Positions 35,242-43,723 of a stretch of DNA of 56,742 bases are shown here, in pieces (the stretch's first letter is position 1; the number at the start of each line of letters is the position of its first letter). Under the pieces are notes generated by a model, which worked only from the letters and a program-made list of their open reading frames with translations, ran no database searches and had not been told where the DNA came from. The position numbers and the translations under genes were made by a program. Source of the stretch: Peptococcaceae bacterium BRH_c4b (GTDB lineage Bacteria; Bacillota; Desulfotomaculia; Desulfotomaculales; Desulfocucumaceae); NCBI GenBank assembly GCA_000961595.1, contig LADO01000052.1, forward strand, positions 1-56,742, written 5' to 3'.

Positions 35242-35295
35242 CCACTTGACTTGTCATTTTATGCGCGGATGCTATTCCTTAACTTTAGCTGCTGA

Positions 35296-36525
35296 TTATT
35301 CTTTCTCCGGCAGAATTAGCGCCCTCTCCATCAGTGCGCACATGTGCAAATTCTTGGATTTACCCTTGGTGTCCGGGTACCATTTGTTCATGTCATTGAA
35401 CTGGTCCATGCAGTTATGGCAGGGAACTATAACGATACTCGCCCCGGTATCCATAACCTGATCCACTTTACGCTTGCCCTTGAGTTTACGCTTTTCGTTG
35501 AACTCCGGCATGGCCATAGCACCGCCGCCGCCGCCACAGCAGTAATTCATCCTGCCGTTAGGGTTCATGTCAACAAAATTCTTTATAAAGCTCCTGGCCA
35601 GTTCCCTGGGTGCCTCCCATACGCCCTCTTTACGGGCTGTGTTGCATGGATCATGATATGTTACCACTTCGGTAATGGCATCGGGATCTAGCTTGAGTTG
35701 GCCTTCTTTAACCAGATCGTTGAGCAGTTCTAATATATGGCGAATGGGGAACATGGGACCGTCCCAGAATGTCCTCTGACCCCATTTCATAGAACGGAAG
35801 GCGTGACCGCACTCGGTAACGATAAATTCCTTGCAGCCCAGGCGAACAAATTCTTCCCAGACTGGTTTTGATATATCCACAAAATCATCGTTCTGACCGG
35901 TAAACAAAGCGATGTTGGTGGCATCCCATCTCCTTGTGCTGATGGTGTAATCAATCCCTGCAGCATAAAAAATCTTCAAAGTAGTCTGCAGTTCATTGGC
36001 ATAGATTTTAATATCCCGGGCGTTGAAGCCATAAAAGTACTGGGCTCCTTCCTTATCCAAAGGAATGGTGAAATCAGGGTCGCCCAGTTCTTCACGCATC
36101 TCGTCCTGGATCCACTCCAGAGTCTCTTCATAGTCTTCCTGACCCACGTTCATCTGGTTGCCGGACTCTTTATGCTCCTCGGCAATGGTCTGGAGATAGC
36201 CCGGAATGTTGTCTTTGGTCCGGGAAGCCCCGCGGATGGTACGAACCACGACGGCCACGTTAATCTGCATGGGGCATTCTACGGTGCAGCGCTCACACAT
36301 GGTGCAATACCAGACATAAGGATCCTTCCAGATTTCGTCTTTCAGACCAAGAATCACTTTGCGCAGGAACTTGCGGGGATCCTGATCCTCGTGGACATCC
36401 GAGTAAGGACATCCGGCGGTACACATACCGCAGGCCAGGCACTGCGAAAAATCATAATTTTTCATTAGTGCGCCCAGTTCATCTCTAAAACTGGGGTTGA
36501 TGCTCGAAGCAGTAATTGCTTCCAT
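35296..36525 (-). CDS. HdrD-like (HdrC-HdrB fusion) iron-sulfur protein
   Basis: 409 residues. The N-terminal HdrC-like part has two [4Fe-4S] motifs: CLACGMCTAGCPYSD near 30 and CTMCERCTVECPM near 72. The C-terminal HdrB/CCG-like part keeps one full CCG motif: HDPCN near 294, NYCCGGGGG near 328 and VPCHNC near 372. The first CCG motif of true HdrD is reduced to a lone TECGH near 220. DsrK/HmeD-type proteins share this one-CCG architecture. It sits between flxA and the hdrA fusion, taking the place of separate hdrB and hdrC for this unit. The oxidised substrate, if any, is unknown; a thiol/disulfide or membrane carrier is possible. Confidence 0.85.
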   Translation of the reverse strand: MEAITASSINPSFRDELGALMKNYDFSQCLACGMCTAGCPYSDVHEDQDPRKFLRKVILGLKDEIWKDPYVWYCTMCERCTVECPMQINVAVVVRTIRGASRTKDNIPGYLQTIAEEHKESGNQMNVGQEDYEETLEWIQDEMREELGDPDFTIPLDKEGAQYFYGFNARDIKIYANELQTTLKIFYAAGIDYTISTRRWDATNIALFTGQNDDFVDISKPVWEEFVRLGCKEFIVTECGHAFRSMKWGQRTFWDGPMFPIRHILELLNDLVKEGQLKLDPDAITEVVTYHDPCNTARKEGVWEAPRELARSFIKNFVDMNPNGRMNYCCGGGGGAMAMPEFNEKRKLKGKRKVDQVMDTGASIVIVPCHNCMDQFNDMNKWYPDTKGKSKNLHMCALMERALILPEKE

Positions 36526-36656
36526 TAAAATCGTCCTCCCCTCAGTCGGAGTGCTATCTGTTGAAGCCTTTGTAAAAATGGATATTTATACGCCAGCCGG
36601 AGGGAGCCCTGCCACCATTTTCGGGCGGCAGCAATCCTATCCGGCTATGTCCCTTA

Positions 36657-37499
36657 TTAATATTCGTTGGGTAACTGGTTTAATTCCGCCCTAGTGAAAA
36701 CCGGACCATCCTTGCAAACGTATTTGCTACCCACGTTACAGCGGCCACACATGCCGATCCCGCACTTCATGCGGTTTTCCAGGGACATGATTACTTGCTC
36801 CGGTTTGAAGCCGCACTCTTCCAGCACAGGCATAGTAAACTTAATCATCACCGGCGGTCCGCAGATAATAGCCACGGCGTTGTCGGAACTGGGCGACACT
36901 TCCTTGGTTACGTTGGGAATAAAGCCTACCCTGCCGCTCCAGCCTTCCACCGGACGGTCGATGGTGCACACCAGGTCGATATCCGAACGCTTATCCCACT
37001 CGGCCAGCTCTTCCTTATACAGCAGCAGGCCGGGGTTCCTGGCACCATAGATCACAGTCAGGTTACCGTAATCTCCCCGGTGTTCGGGCTTCAGCATATA
37101 GGTGGCCAGAGAGCGCAGGGTGGTAAAGGCAAAACCCCCGCCGATGATTACAACATTTTTACCCTTCATTTGCTCCAATGGATAATAGTTGCCCAACGGG
37201 CCGCGCATACCTACGATAGTCCCCTCTTCCATCATGTGCAGGGCGGTGGATACCACGCCCACTTTAGCCACGGAAAACTTCAAGTGTCCCGGCTCGGTGG
37301 GTGAGGAGGCAATACCGAAGGGCGCCTCACCTTTACCGAAAACACATATCTCGGCAAACTGCCCGGGCATATAAGGGAAGCTCTTTTCATCCTCTTCGCT
37401 TAAATACTCGAAGGTAAAAGTGTGGATAAGCTTATCCTCGGTCTCGGTAAAGTTTTTCACCAGTTTCATTGGGAGCGGTAGATACGGATTTCTTTGCAT
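36657..37499 (-). CDS. flxA: FlxA-like FAD/NAD(P)H-binding oxidoreductase subunit
   Basis: 280 residues. It has an FNR-like FAD domain (PGQFAEICVFGKGEAPFGIASS near 45), an NAD(P)-binding domain (VIIGGGFAFTTLRSL near 116; IICGPPVM near 220) and a C-terminal [2Fe-2S] motif with four cysteines (CGIGMCGRCNVGSKYVC near 250). Homologs are the gamma subunit of sulfhydrogenases and FlxA of FlxABCD-HdrABC, which oxidise NAD(P)H. The ATG overlaps the stop of flxB (TAATG). It is the electron entry point for the first HdrA/MvhD set. Confidence 0.88.
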   Translation of the reverse strand: MQRNPYLPLPMKLVKNFTETEDKLIHTFTFEYLSEEDEKSFPYMPGQFAEICVFGKGEAPFGIASSPTEPGHLKFSVAKVGVVSTALHMMEEGTIVGMRGPLGNYYPLEQMKGKNVVIIGGGFAFTTLRSLATYMLKPEHRGDYGNLTVIYGARNPGLLLYKEELAEWDKRSDIDLVCTIDRPVEGWSGRVGFIPNVTKEVSPSSDNAVAIICGPPVMIKFTMPVLEECGFKPEQVIMSLENRMKCGIGMCGRCNVGSKYVCKDGPVFTRAELNQLPNEY

Positions 37500-38524
37500 T
37501 ATTTATCCCTCGCTTCCGACCCCAGGATATCCGCCAGCACTTCCCGGATGTCCAGATTCACGGGGCAGTTCTTGATACATCTGCCGCAGCCCACACAAGC
37601 CGTGGCATTGAAATTATCAACGAAATATTTAAACTTGTGCATAACCCGCTGGCGCATGCGCTCCTTGCCGCCGGTGCGAGGATTGTGTCCCGAGCCGTGC
37701 AGGGTAAACAACGGGTACATGCAGGAGTCCCAGTTTCTGATACGGCAGCCGTTGCAGTCCACGGCGTCGTCCACTATGTCAAAACAGTGGCAGGTGGGAC
37801 AGGAATAGGTACAGGAGCCGCAGCCCAGACACTTCTCATGAACACGGTCCCATATCTCATCGTAGAAATTGCCATCCAGCTTGGCCTTCAGCCCCTCAGT
37901 AGTAACTTGGCATGCTACTTCGGCGGCCTCCTTAACCTTAGCGGCGGCAGCATTATCGGCATCGCCGGCGGCGGCTAGTCCCAGCTTGGCGGCCAGTTCC
38001 CTGCCTTTATCGCTGACAGCCTCTACCACGTAATTATCACCGGTATCCACAAGCAGCAGATCCATTCCAGTAGAATCAAATGGACCTGTGTTCATGGAAG
38101 TACAAAAACAGGTGGCGGCAGGATCGTTGCAACCCATGCCCACCAGGATGGTATTGGCACGCCTGGTCAGGTAATAGGGGTCTTCGTATTTATCGTTCTT
38201 GAAGACATTGTCAAGCAGTAGAAGGCTTTTGGCGTCGCAAGGACGAACACCGAAAATTACCTTTTGGGCACTGTCGACACATTCATCCACCCGGGCTCCT
38301 TCAGGGGTCACGCTGTAGCTGAAAAGCTTTTCGGACTGAGGGAAAAGGATTCCCTTGGGTGGGATTTTGGAATTTTTATTGCTGAAATCAGCTTCACTGC
38401 CGGATTTGATTTGCTTGAACAGTGAATACGCGCCTTCTTTGACGGGGGCGTATACCTGATATTCGGCAATCAGTTTATCCAGCAGGCCGGATATTGCGCT
38501 TTTGCTAATGATCATCCTTTTCAC
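37499..38524 (-). CDS. flxB: FlxB-like iron-sulfur subunit (sulfhydrogenase beta / AsrA-like)
   Basis: 341 residues. The N-terminal part includes VRPCDAKSLLLLDNVF and FCTSMNTGP, features of the HydB/AsrA family. The C-terminal part has two [4Fe-4S] motifs, CLGCGSCTYSCPTCHC near 234 and CVGCGRCIKNCPVN near 316. It relays electrons from FlxA. The GTG start is 1 nt past the flxC stop with GGAG upstream. It belongs to the mvhD-flxC-flxB-flxA block. Confidence 0.87.
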   Translation of the reverse strand: MKRMIISKSAISGLLDKLIAEYQVYAPVKEGAYSLFKQIKSGSEADFSNKNSKIPPKGILFPQSEKLFSYSVTPEGARVDECVDSAQKVIFGVRPCDAKSLLLLDNVFKNDKYEDPYYLTRRANTILVGMGCNDPAATCFCTSMNTGPFDSTGMDLLLVDTGDNYVVEAVSDKGRELAAKLGLAAAGDADNAAAAKVKEAAEVACQVTTEGLKAKLDGNFYDEIWDRVHEKCLGCGSCTYSCPTCHCFDIVDDAVDCNGCRIRNWDSCMYPLFTLHGSGHNPRTGGKERMRQRVMHKFKYFVDNFNATACVGCGRCIKNCPVNLDIREVLADILGSEARDK

Positions 38525-38525
38525 C

Positions 38526-39479
38526 TCACTCCTTCACCAGGAAAGGTTGGGGATCGTCGGCGGTGAATTCGTTCAACGCTGGCTTGTCTTCCATGTTGAC
38601 ACCGGCTTCATAGCCAAACAATTCCTTGACTTCCTTAACCATTTTACGGGTTATGCCCCTGAGGTTGATGCCCATGGGGCAGGCCCGGTCGCAGGCGCCG
38701 CAGTCCACGCAGCGGCCGGCCAGGTGTAACACCCTGACCGACTGGAACAGCATATTGTCCGCAGTATCAGGAGCCTTTTCAATCCAAACGGGTGTGGAGC
38801 AGTCTACGAAACATTCAGGGCAATAGCACATTGGGCAGGCGTTACGGCAGGCGTAGCACCTGATGCATTTTGACAAATCCTCGGCCAGCATTTTTTTGCG
38901 CTCCGCCGGGGATTTGGCTTCAAATGCCCTGACATCGTCAAAATTGTCCTCAGCCTTGGCCGGTACCGGCTCTCCGATAAGCATATCGTAGACAACAGGG
39001 GTGCCATAGCAGCAGGTTTTGCAGGTATCATGACAGAGATCTGCCAGTTTTGCCTCCACTGCAAAGCCCTTGCCCTTTAACACCAGGGTATCGCCCTTGT
39101 CTTCAACTTCCAGCAGTTCCTTGCCGTCCAGCAACTCATCAGCCTTGTTCCGGTCAATCATGCCTGAGCACGGAACACCAATGATATAAAGGTTATCCCG
39201 GTTAATCTGGTTTTCCTTGATTAAGGCAACGATGGCACGGGTATCACAACCTTTGGCCACCACGGCCACTTTGCCCTCTCTCTTGCGCAGGTAATTGGCC
39301 AGGTTATTCTCACAGCTGTAATCCCAGGTAAGCTTGCCGGCGTCGCAGGATTTGCGAATAAAGCCTGGTGTGCTGCGGAGGGGCAGGCTGCCCCTGGCAA
39401 AACCTACAACCAGGTCAACCTTCTGATCGTCAAGTAATTTTTTTGCTGCGTCTTGTATCGCCGCCGCTAGTTTTTGCAT
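38526..39479 (-). CDS. flxC: FlxC-like iron-sulfur subunit (FrhB/HdrC-type ferredoxin protein)
   Basis: About 317 residues from the ATG at 39479, which overlaps the end of mvhD by 13 nt with GGGGTG upstream; a TTG two codons earlier is possible. An N-terminal domain with VAKGCDTRAIVALIKENQ and IIGVPCSGMID resembles FrhB/FdhB-type proteins. Two [4Fe-4S] motifs follow: CIRCYACRNACPMCYCPEC near 198 and CVDCGACDRACPMG near 254. It passes electrons between MvhD and FlxB. Confidence 0.86.
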   Translation of the reverse strand: MQKLAAAIQDAAKKLLDDQKVDLVVGFARGSLPLRSTPGFIRKSCDAGKLTWDYSCENNLANYLRKREGKVAVVAKGCDTRAIVALIKENQINRDNLYIIGVPCSGMIDRNKADELLDGKELLEVEDKGDTLVLKGKGFAVEAKLADLCHDTCKTCCYGTPVVYDMLIGEPVPAKAEDNFDDVRAFEAKSPAERKKMLAEDLSKCIRCYACRNACPMCYCPECFVDCSTPVWIEKAPDTADNMLFQSVRVLHLAGRCVDCGACDRACPMGINLRGITRKMVKEVKELFGYEAGVNMEDKPALNEFTADDPQPFLVKE

Positions 39480-39910
39480 CCGCAACTACACCCCGCTTCG
39501 CTGGGAATTAGCCCATTATTCGGGCCCAGTTCTTTTACCTTGTCGGTTACGTCCTTGACCAGTTCCGCAAAACGGCCACCTTCGGCGGCGGACACCCAGG
39601 CAAAATTAATCCTGCCTTCGTCCACGCCCATGTATTCCATCAAACTCTTCATCAGAGCAAATTTCCTTCTGGCCACCAGGTTGCCACTAACATAGTGGCA
39701 GTCACCAGGGTGTCACCCGGAGGTCAAAACGCCGTCCGCACCGTTTTTAACAGCCGACATTATAAAAAGCGGGTTAATCCGGCCTGAGCACGGTATGCGG
39801 ATGACGCGAATATTGGGGGGATACTGAATCCGGCCCACGCCGGCCAGGTCAGCCCCCGCATAGCTACACCAGTTACATAGAAAAGCAACTATTTTGGGTT
39901 CCCATTCCAT
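39467..39910 (-). CDS. mvhD: MvhD/FlxD-like [2Fe-2S] protein with selenocysteine at codon 66
   Basis: 147 residues when the in-frame UGA at 39715-39713 is read as selenocysteine. Before it the frame gives [21 protein letters not shown] (as two blocks, Cys 12 and 15) and IPCSG near 41. Through the UGA it reads [14 protein letters not shown], the conserved GCHPGDCHY motif of MvhD with the first Cys replaced. The frame continues unbroken to a normal C-terminus. A perfect 7-bp hairpin starts 12 nt after the UGA. Splitting it into two ORFs would leave neither piece functional. The start is ATG with GGGAGG 10 nt upstream, 22 nt after hdrA. It is the FlxD part that links FlxABC to HdrA. Confidence 0.93.
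39682..39700 (-). promoter_or_regulatory. Putative bacterial SECIS hairpin of mvhD (second copy)
   Basis: TGCCACT, loop ATGTT, AGTGGCA: a perfect 7-bp stem 12 nt after the UGA, with a GU-containing apical loop as in known bacterial SECIS elements. Confidence 0.75.
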
Positions 39911-39932
39911 AACCTATATCCCTCCCCTGTCG

Positions 39933-42900
39933 CTATAGCGCGCTAATCATGGCCATGATTTGTTCGTTGGTGCAACCCTTGACGTTCAGTGCCCCGCAAC
40001 GGCAAGAGGAAGAGCAGGCCCCGCAGCCCTTGCAAAGCGCTTCGTTGACCACCGCCACCTTTTCCGTCGCATCCACGGCTATGGCCTTGGCCGGGCAGAC
40101 GTCCTCACATACGCCGCAACCGACGCACTTTTTCTTGTTAACCATGGCACATTTGCCTTCCACATCAATGGACTCTTTAGCCAGCACGGTGCAGGCACGG
40201 GCCACCGCAGCCTTGGCCTGGGCAACATTCTCCTCCAGGTTTTTGGGGCCGTGGGCAAGGCCGCACATAAACACACCGTCGGTGCCGAAATCCACCGGAC
40301 GCAGCTTCATGTGCGCCTCCAGGAAGAATCCATCCTGGTTCAGAGGAACTTTGAAGAACTGTGACAGTTTGTTGTTCTCGACCGGTACAACAGCGGCAGC
40401 CAGCCCAACAGCATCGGCTTCGATAATCAGCGGCACACCCAGGACGTGGTCGGTTACGGTAACCCTAACCTTGTCCCCGGCAGCTTCCACCACGGGCTTT
40501 TTGTCCACCGCATAGCGAACAAAAATCACACCCTTACGGCGGGCTTCAGTATACATTTCTTCATAGAAACCATACGTCCGGATGTCGCGGTAAAGAATAA
40601 ACACATTGGCTTCCGGGTTGGTTTCCTTTATTTTGAGAGCCTGCTTGATGGATTTGGTACAGCAAATCCGGCTGCAGTACGGCCGCTCGTCATCCCTGGA
40701 GCCTACACACTGGATAAACACGATATTCTTGGCCTTGGCCAGCTTGCCGTCGGCCAGATCGGCCTCCATCTCCAGCAGGGTTTTAACTTTATCGTTTTGC
40801 CCGTAAAGGTACTCGTTAGGCTTGTATTCTTCACCGCCGGTGGCGATGATGGTAACGCCATGCTGAAATTCCACGCCACTGGAAAGTTTGGTCACAAAAT
40901 TGCCCACAAAGCCGTGAGCTTCGGCTATCTCGACACCTGTAAAGACATTGACTAACGGATTAGCGTCAATCTGGGCAACCAGACCGGCTACGTAGGTCGG
41001 AACATCTTCGCCCTTCATGCCGTAGCGGATGCGGTTAGCAATACCGCCCAGACTTTGGGATTTCTCCACCAGGCTGACCTTGTATCCCTGCTTGGCCAGG
41101 TTGAGGGCTGCGTTCATACCGGACACGCCGCCGCCTATAACCAGGGCGTCGTGATTCATACCCAGGCTAATGCCCTGCAGGGGCTCCAGCAGGGAGGCCT
41201 TGGTTACAGCCATTTTCACCAAATCCTTGGCTTTTTCGGTGGCTTTTTCCGGCTCGCTCTGGTGCACCCAGGAACACTGGTCCCTGATATTGGCCATTTC
41301 AAAGAGGTTTGCATTCAGTCCGGCCTCTTTCAGGGTTTCCTGGAACATGGGCTCATGGGTTCTGGGGCTGCAGGACGCAACCACCACCCGGTTCAGGTTG
41401 TACTTTTCTATGGCTTCTTTAATCTGACCGGCTGTATCCTGGGAGCAGGCATACATCTTTTCATCGGAGAAAACAACGCCGGGCAGTGTCTTGGCATATT
41501 CCACAACATCCGGCACCTTAACCACGCTGCCGATGTTGATGCCGCAGTGGCAGATGAATACTCCCGTACGCACTCTCTCTCCGGCCACATCCCGTTCGGC
41601 GGGATACTCTTTCTTTTTCACCAGGGTGCCCCTGGCTTCGGACAGCATGGCAGCCGAATCGCCGGCTGCGGCGCTGGCCTGCATTACTGTTTCGGGAATA
41701 TCCCTGGGTCCGCTGAAAGCACCGGCCACGTAAATACCGGGTTTATTGGTGCCAACACCGGTTAGGCTGGTGGGCTCTGCAAAATTGTATTTATTCAGTT
41801 CGATACCGAGCTTGCCGGCCAATTCGACAATATCCTTGGGAGGCTCAAGGCCGATGGATAGAACCGCCAGGTCGAATATTTCCTCGGAGATTGTGCCGTC
41901 TTCGTTGGCATAGCGTATTTTTACATTGCCGCTGCCATCAAAGGTATCAGTGATTTCATAAACCCGGGAGCGTATGAATCTCACTCCGTGCTCGTTTTTG
42001 GCCCGGTCGTAGTATTTTTCAAATTCTTTCCCGTATGTCCGCATATCCATGAAGAAAATAGCCGTGTCAAGCTCGTAGGGAGTATGTTCCTTGGCAATGA
42101 CGGCTTCTTTGATAGCGTACATGCAGCAAACGGAGGAGCAGTAGCCGTGCTCGATCCTGCAGTTACGAGACCCCACGCACTGAATCCAGGCAACCTTTTG
42201 GGGCTCCTTGTGGTCCGAGGGACGTATCAGGTGGCCGCCGAAGGGACCGGAGGCGCTTAATATACGCTCAAATTCAAGGCTGGTTATTACATTGGGCAGT
42301 TTGCCGTAGCCATAGTAACTCAACTGGCCAGCATCAAAAGCCTCGAATCCGGGCACAAGAATAACCGAACCTATTTGCAGTTCGATGGTTTGATCCTGCA
42401 TGGTGTGGTCGATAGCCCCGGCCTGGCAGGCTTCAAGGCATTTTCCGCAGGCTTTGGGTTTCTTGATTTTTAAACATTTAGTCTGGTCAATGGCATAGGC
42501 ATTGGGATAGGCCTGGGCATATAATTTGTAAATAGCTTTCCTTTTACCCAGCCCCTGGTTAAATTCATCATCCACTTTAACGGGACATTCTTCGGCGCAG
42601 GAACCGCAGCCGGTGCATTTGTCCGGATCAACAAAGCGGGCTTTTGTATTAATGGTTGCCTTAAAATTGCCCGGTTCACCCTGTAAGTCCACAAGCTCTG
42701 AATTGGTCAGCGTCTGAATATTCAGGTGCCGGCCGCAGTCAACCAGCTTGGGAGACAGGATGCACATAGAACAGTCGTTGGTGGGGAATGTTTTGTCCAG
42801 CATAGGCATAGTTCCGCCAATAGCCGGCTGTTTTTCCACCAAATAAACATAATAGCCGGATTCGGCCAGGTCCAGTGAAGCCTGTATGCCGGCGATACCG

Positions 42901-42941
42901 GAACCTAACACCAGCACTGCTCCTACCTTATTAGTACTCAT
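39933..42941 (-). CDS. hdrA: HdrA-like FAD/iron-sulfur electron-bifurcating subunit (long form)
   Basis: 1002 residues with the same plan as the plus-strand HdrA: FAD motif GSGIAGIQASLDLAESGYY, NDCSMCILSPKLVDCGRH, ferredoxins CTGCGSCAEECPVK and CGKCLEACQAG, a second FAD fold near 605 (VIGGGVSGMNAALNLAKQGY), and C-terminal ferredoxins CVGCGVCEDVCPAK and CKGCGACSSSCRCG. The last cysteine motif differs from the other two HdrAs (SSCRCG instead of GECPNK). It is first in the ten-gene minus-strand unit and is followed by mvhD and flxCBA, so it is probably the bifurcating subunit of an Flx-Hdr complex. ATG start; its upstream GGACGGATGTGATGC is also found before the hdrA fusion gene. Confidence 0.93.
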   Translation of the reverse strand: MSTNKVGAVLVLGSGIAGIQASLDLAESGYYVYLVEKQPAIGGTMPMLDKTFPTNDCSMCILSPKLVDCGRHLNIQTLTNSELVDLQGEPGNFKATINTKARFVDPDKCTGCGSCAEECPVKVDDEFNQGLGKRKAIYKLYAQAYPNAYAIDQTKCLKIKKPKACGKCLEACQAGAIDHTMQDQTIELQIGSVILVPGFEAFDAGQLSYYGYGKLPNVITSLEFERILSASGPFGGHLIRPSDHKEPQKVAWIQCVGSRNCRIEHGYCSSVCCMYAIKEAVIAKEHTPYELDTAIFFMDMRTYGKEFEKYYDRAKNEHGVRFIRSRVYEITDTFDGSGNVKIRYANEDGTISEEIFDLAVLSIGLEPPKDIVELAGKLGIELNKYNFAEPTSLTGVGTNKPGIYVAGAFSGPRDIPETVMQASAAAGDSAAMLSEARGTLVKKKEYPAERDVAGERVRTGVFICHCGINIGSVVKVPDVVEYAKTLPGVVFSDEKMYACSQDTAGQIKEAIEKYNLNRVVVASCSPRTHEPMFQETLKEAGLNANLFEMANIRDQCSWVHQSEPEKATEKAKDLVKMAVTKASLLEPLQGISLGMNHDALVIGGGVSGMNAALNLAKQGYKVSLVEKSQSLGGIANRIRYGMKGEDVPTYVAGLVAQIDANPLVNVFTGVEIAEAHGFVGNFVTKLSSGVEFQHGVTIIATGGEEYKPNEYLYGQNDKVKTLLEMEADLADGKLAKAKNIVFIQCVGSRDDERPYCSRICCTKSIKQALKIKETNPEANVFILYRDIRTYGFYEEMYTEARRKGVIFVRYAVDKKPVVEAAGDKVRVTVTDHVLGVPLIIEADAVGLAAAVVPVENNKLSQFFKVPLNQDGFFLEAHMKLRPVDFGTDGVFMCGLAHGPKNLEENVAQAKAAVARACTVLAKESIDVEGKCAMVNKKKCVGCGVCEDVCPAKAIAVDATEKVAVVNEALCKGCGACSSSCRCGALNVKGCTNEQIMAMISAL

Positions 42942-43247
42942 TTTTGCATCACATCCGTCCTCCTAGTTTCGGCGTGTGGTGAGGCTTAGCCGTCACCGTT
43001 GGCCAGGAAGAGTTTCTCTCTTAATGGCTAGGTATAATATTAAACTCTTATGACTCAAAACCTTTTTATCCCCTTGGGTTGGACAATAAAACACTAGGGT
43101 TATCAAGGACCAAAGCAAGTCCTTTAAAACCCTAAAATTATTAATCCCTTCTCCAAAACAGTTGATGGCCCGCCACGGCATGCCATCACAATGAATGAAT
43201 TTCAGCCATCGAAAAGGGTTAGACTCACGGCCAACATTTCAGGCCAT

Positions 43248-43287
43248 AAAAAAATTATTGATGAATTAGCGTCAGCCGTTCATCAAT
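43248..43287 (-). terminator. Possible attenuator in the hdrA leader
   Basis: A perfect 9-bp stem ATTGATGAA/TTCATCAAT is followed on the minus strand by AA and seven T. It lies about 200 nt after the predicted transcription start and over 300 nt before hdrA, so it would stop the transcript unless read through. Confidence 0.6.
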
Positions 43288-43486
43288 TCTTAGTTAACTG
43301 TTTAAAAACTCACCTCCGCTCATGTGTTGTAATAATGGCAACCAGCCCCGGTAGAGATCATGCGCAGCAGCGATAATGTATAAATATTGTTTCAAGCCGG
43401 AGCAGCTCATACCGGAAATACAGTGCGGATTTAAATTTCCAGCGACTTTAGCAGGGATTGCGGGAAATTTTGCACACCTTGTCCAT

Positions 43487-43515
43487 AGTATATTATTTCT
43501 CCGCTTTTACGTCAA
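43487..43515 (-). promoter_or_regulatory. Sigma-A type promoter of the hdrA-mvhD-flx-hdr-met unit
   Basis: TTGACG, 17 nt, TATACT on the minus strand: the best promoter match in the window. The start point would be near 43480, giving a leader of about 540 nt. Confidence 0.75.
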
Positions 43516-43670
43516 TTCCTTTAAATATCCCTGAAATAGTTGCTGTTTTGTCCTCCGGTCCTATGTCCGGTCTTTCTTAATACCACTGTAAATTCATAGT
43601 CGGCATTCGTCTGAAACGTTTATTTGCTATCAATAAAAACCATCCTCCGGCTTAGGGCTGCTCATAGCAA

Positions 43671-43694
43671 GGCGGCAGTCGTGCAACTGCCGCC
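43671..43694 (-). terminator. Hairpin after acsE
   Basis: GGCGGCAGT/ACTGCCGCC, a 9-bp perfect stem about 30 nt after the acsE stop. The T-run is poor, so termination may be partial. Confidence 0.55.
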
Positions 43695-43723
43695 CGTTGT
43701 TATATTTTATTACATAAACATTA

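Larger units (their letters stand above)
42942..43723. other. Long leader/intergenic region between acsE and hdrA
   Basis: 782 nt without a convincing gene. On the minus strand it holds the acsE hairpin (43671-43694), a consensus promoter (43487-43515), a terminator-like hairpin inside the leader (43248-43287), and two more hairpins nearer to hdrA (GATGGC/GCCATC near 43150-43175; AGGGTT..AAGGAC/GTCCTT..AACCCT near 43092-43135). The short ORFs here (43191-43376 plus, 42993-43181 minus) lack family features. Confidence 0.6.

Noticed and set aside
39467-39910. Reading mvhD as two genes or as a pseudogene
   Set aside because: The only defect is a UGA exactly at a conserved Cys, with frame and motifs intact on both sides and a SECIS-like hairpin; selenocysteine is the simpler explanation.
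40446-40955. Long plus-strand ORFs opposite hdrA and the acs genes (also 26087-26647, 32272-32706 and 49143-49595)
   Set aside because: They are shadow frames of well-supported genes on the other strand; composition and content follow the codon pattern of the real gene.
43191-43376. 61-codon plus-strand ORF in the hdrA leader
   Set aside because: It lies antisense to the leader hairpins, has no convincing RBS and no family features.
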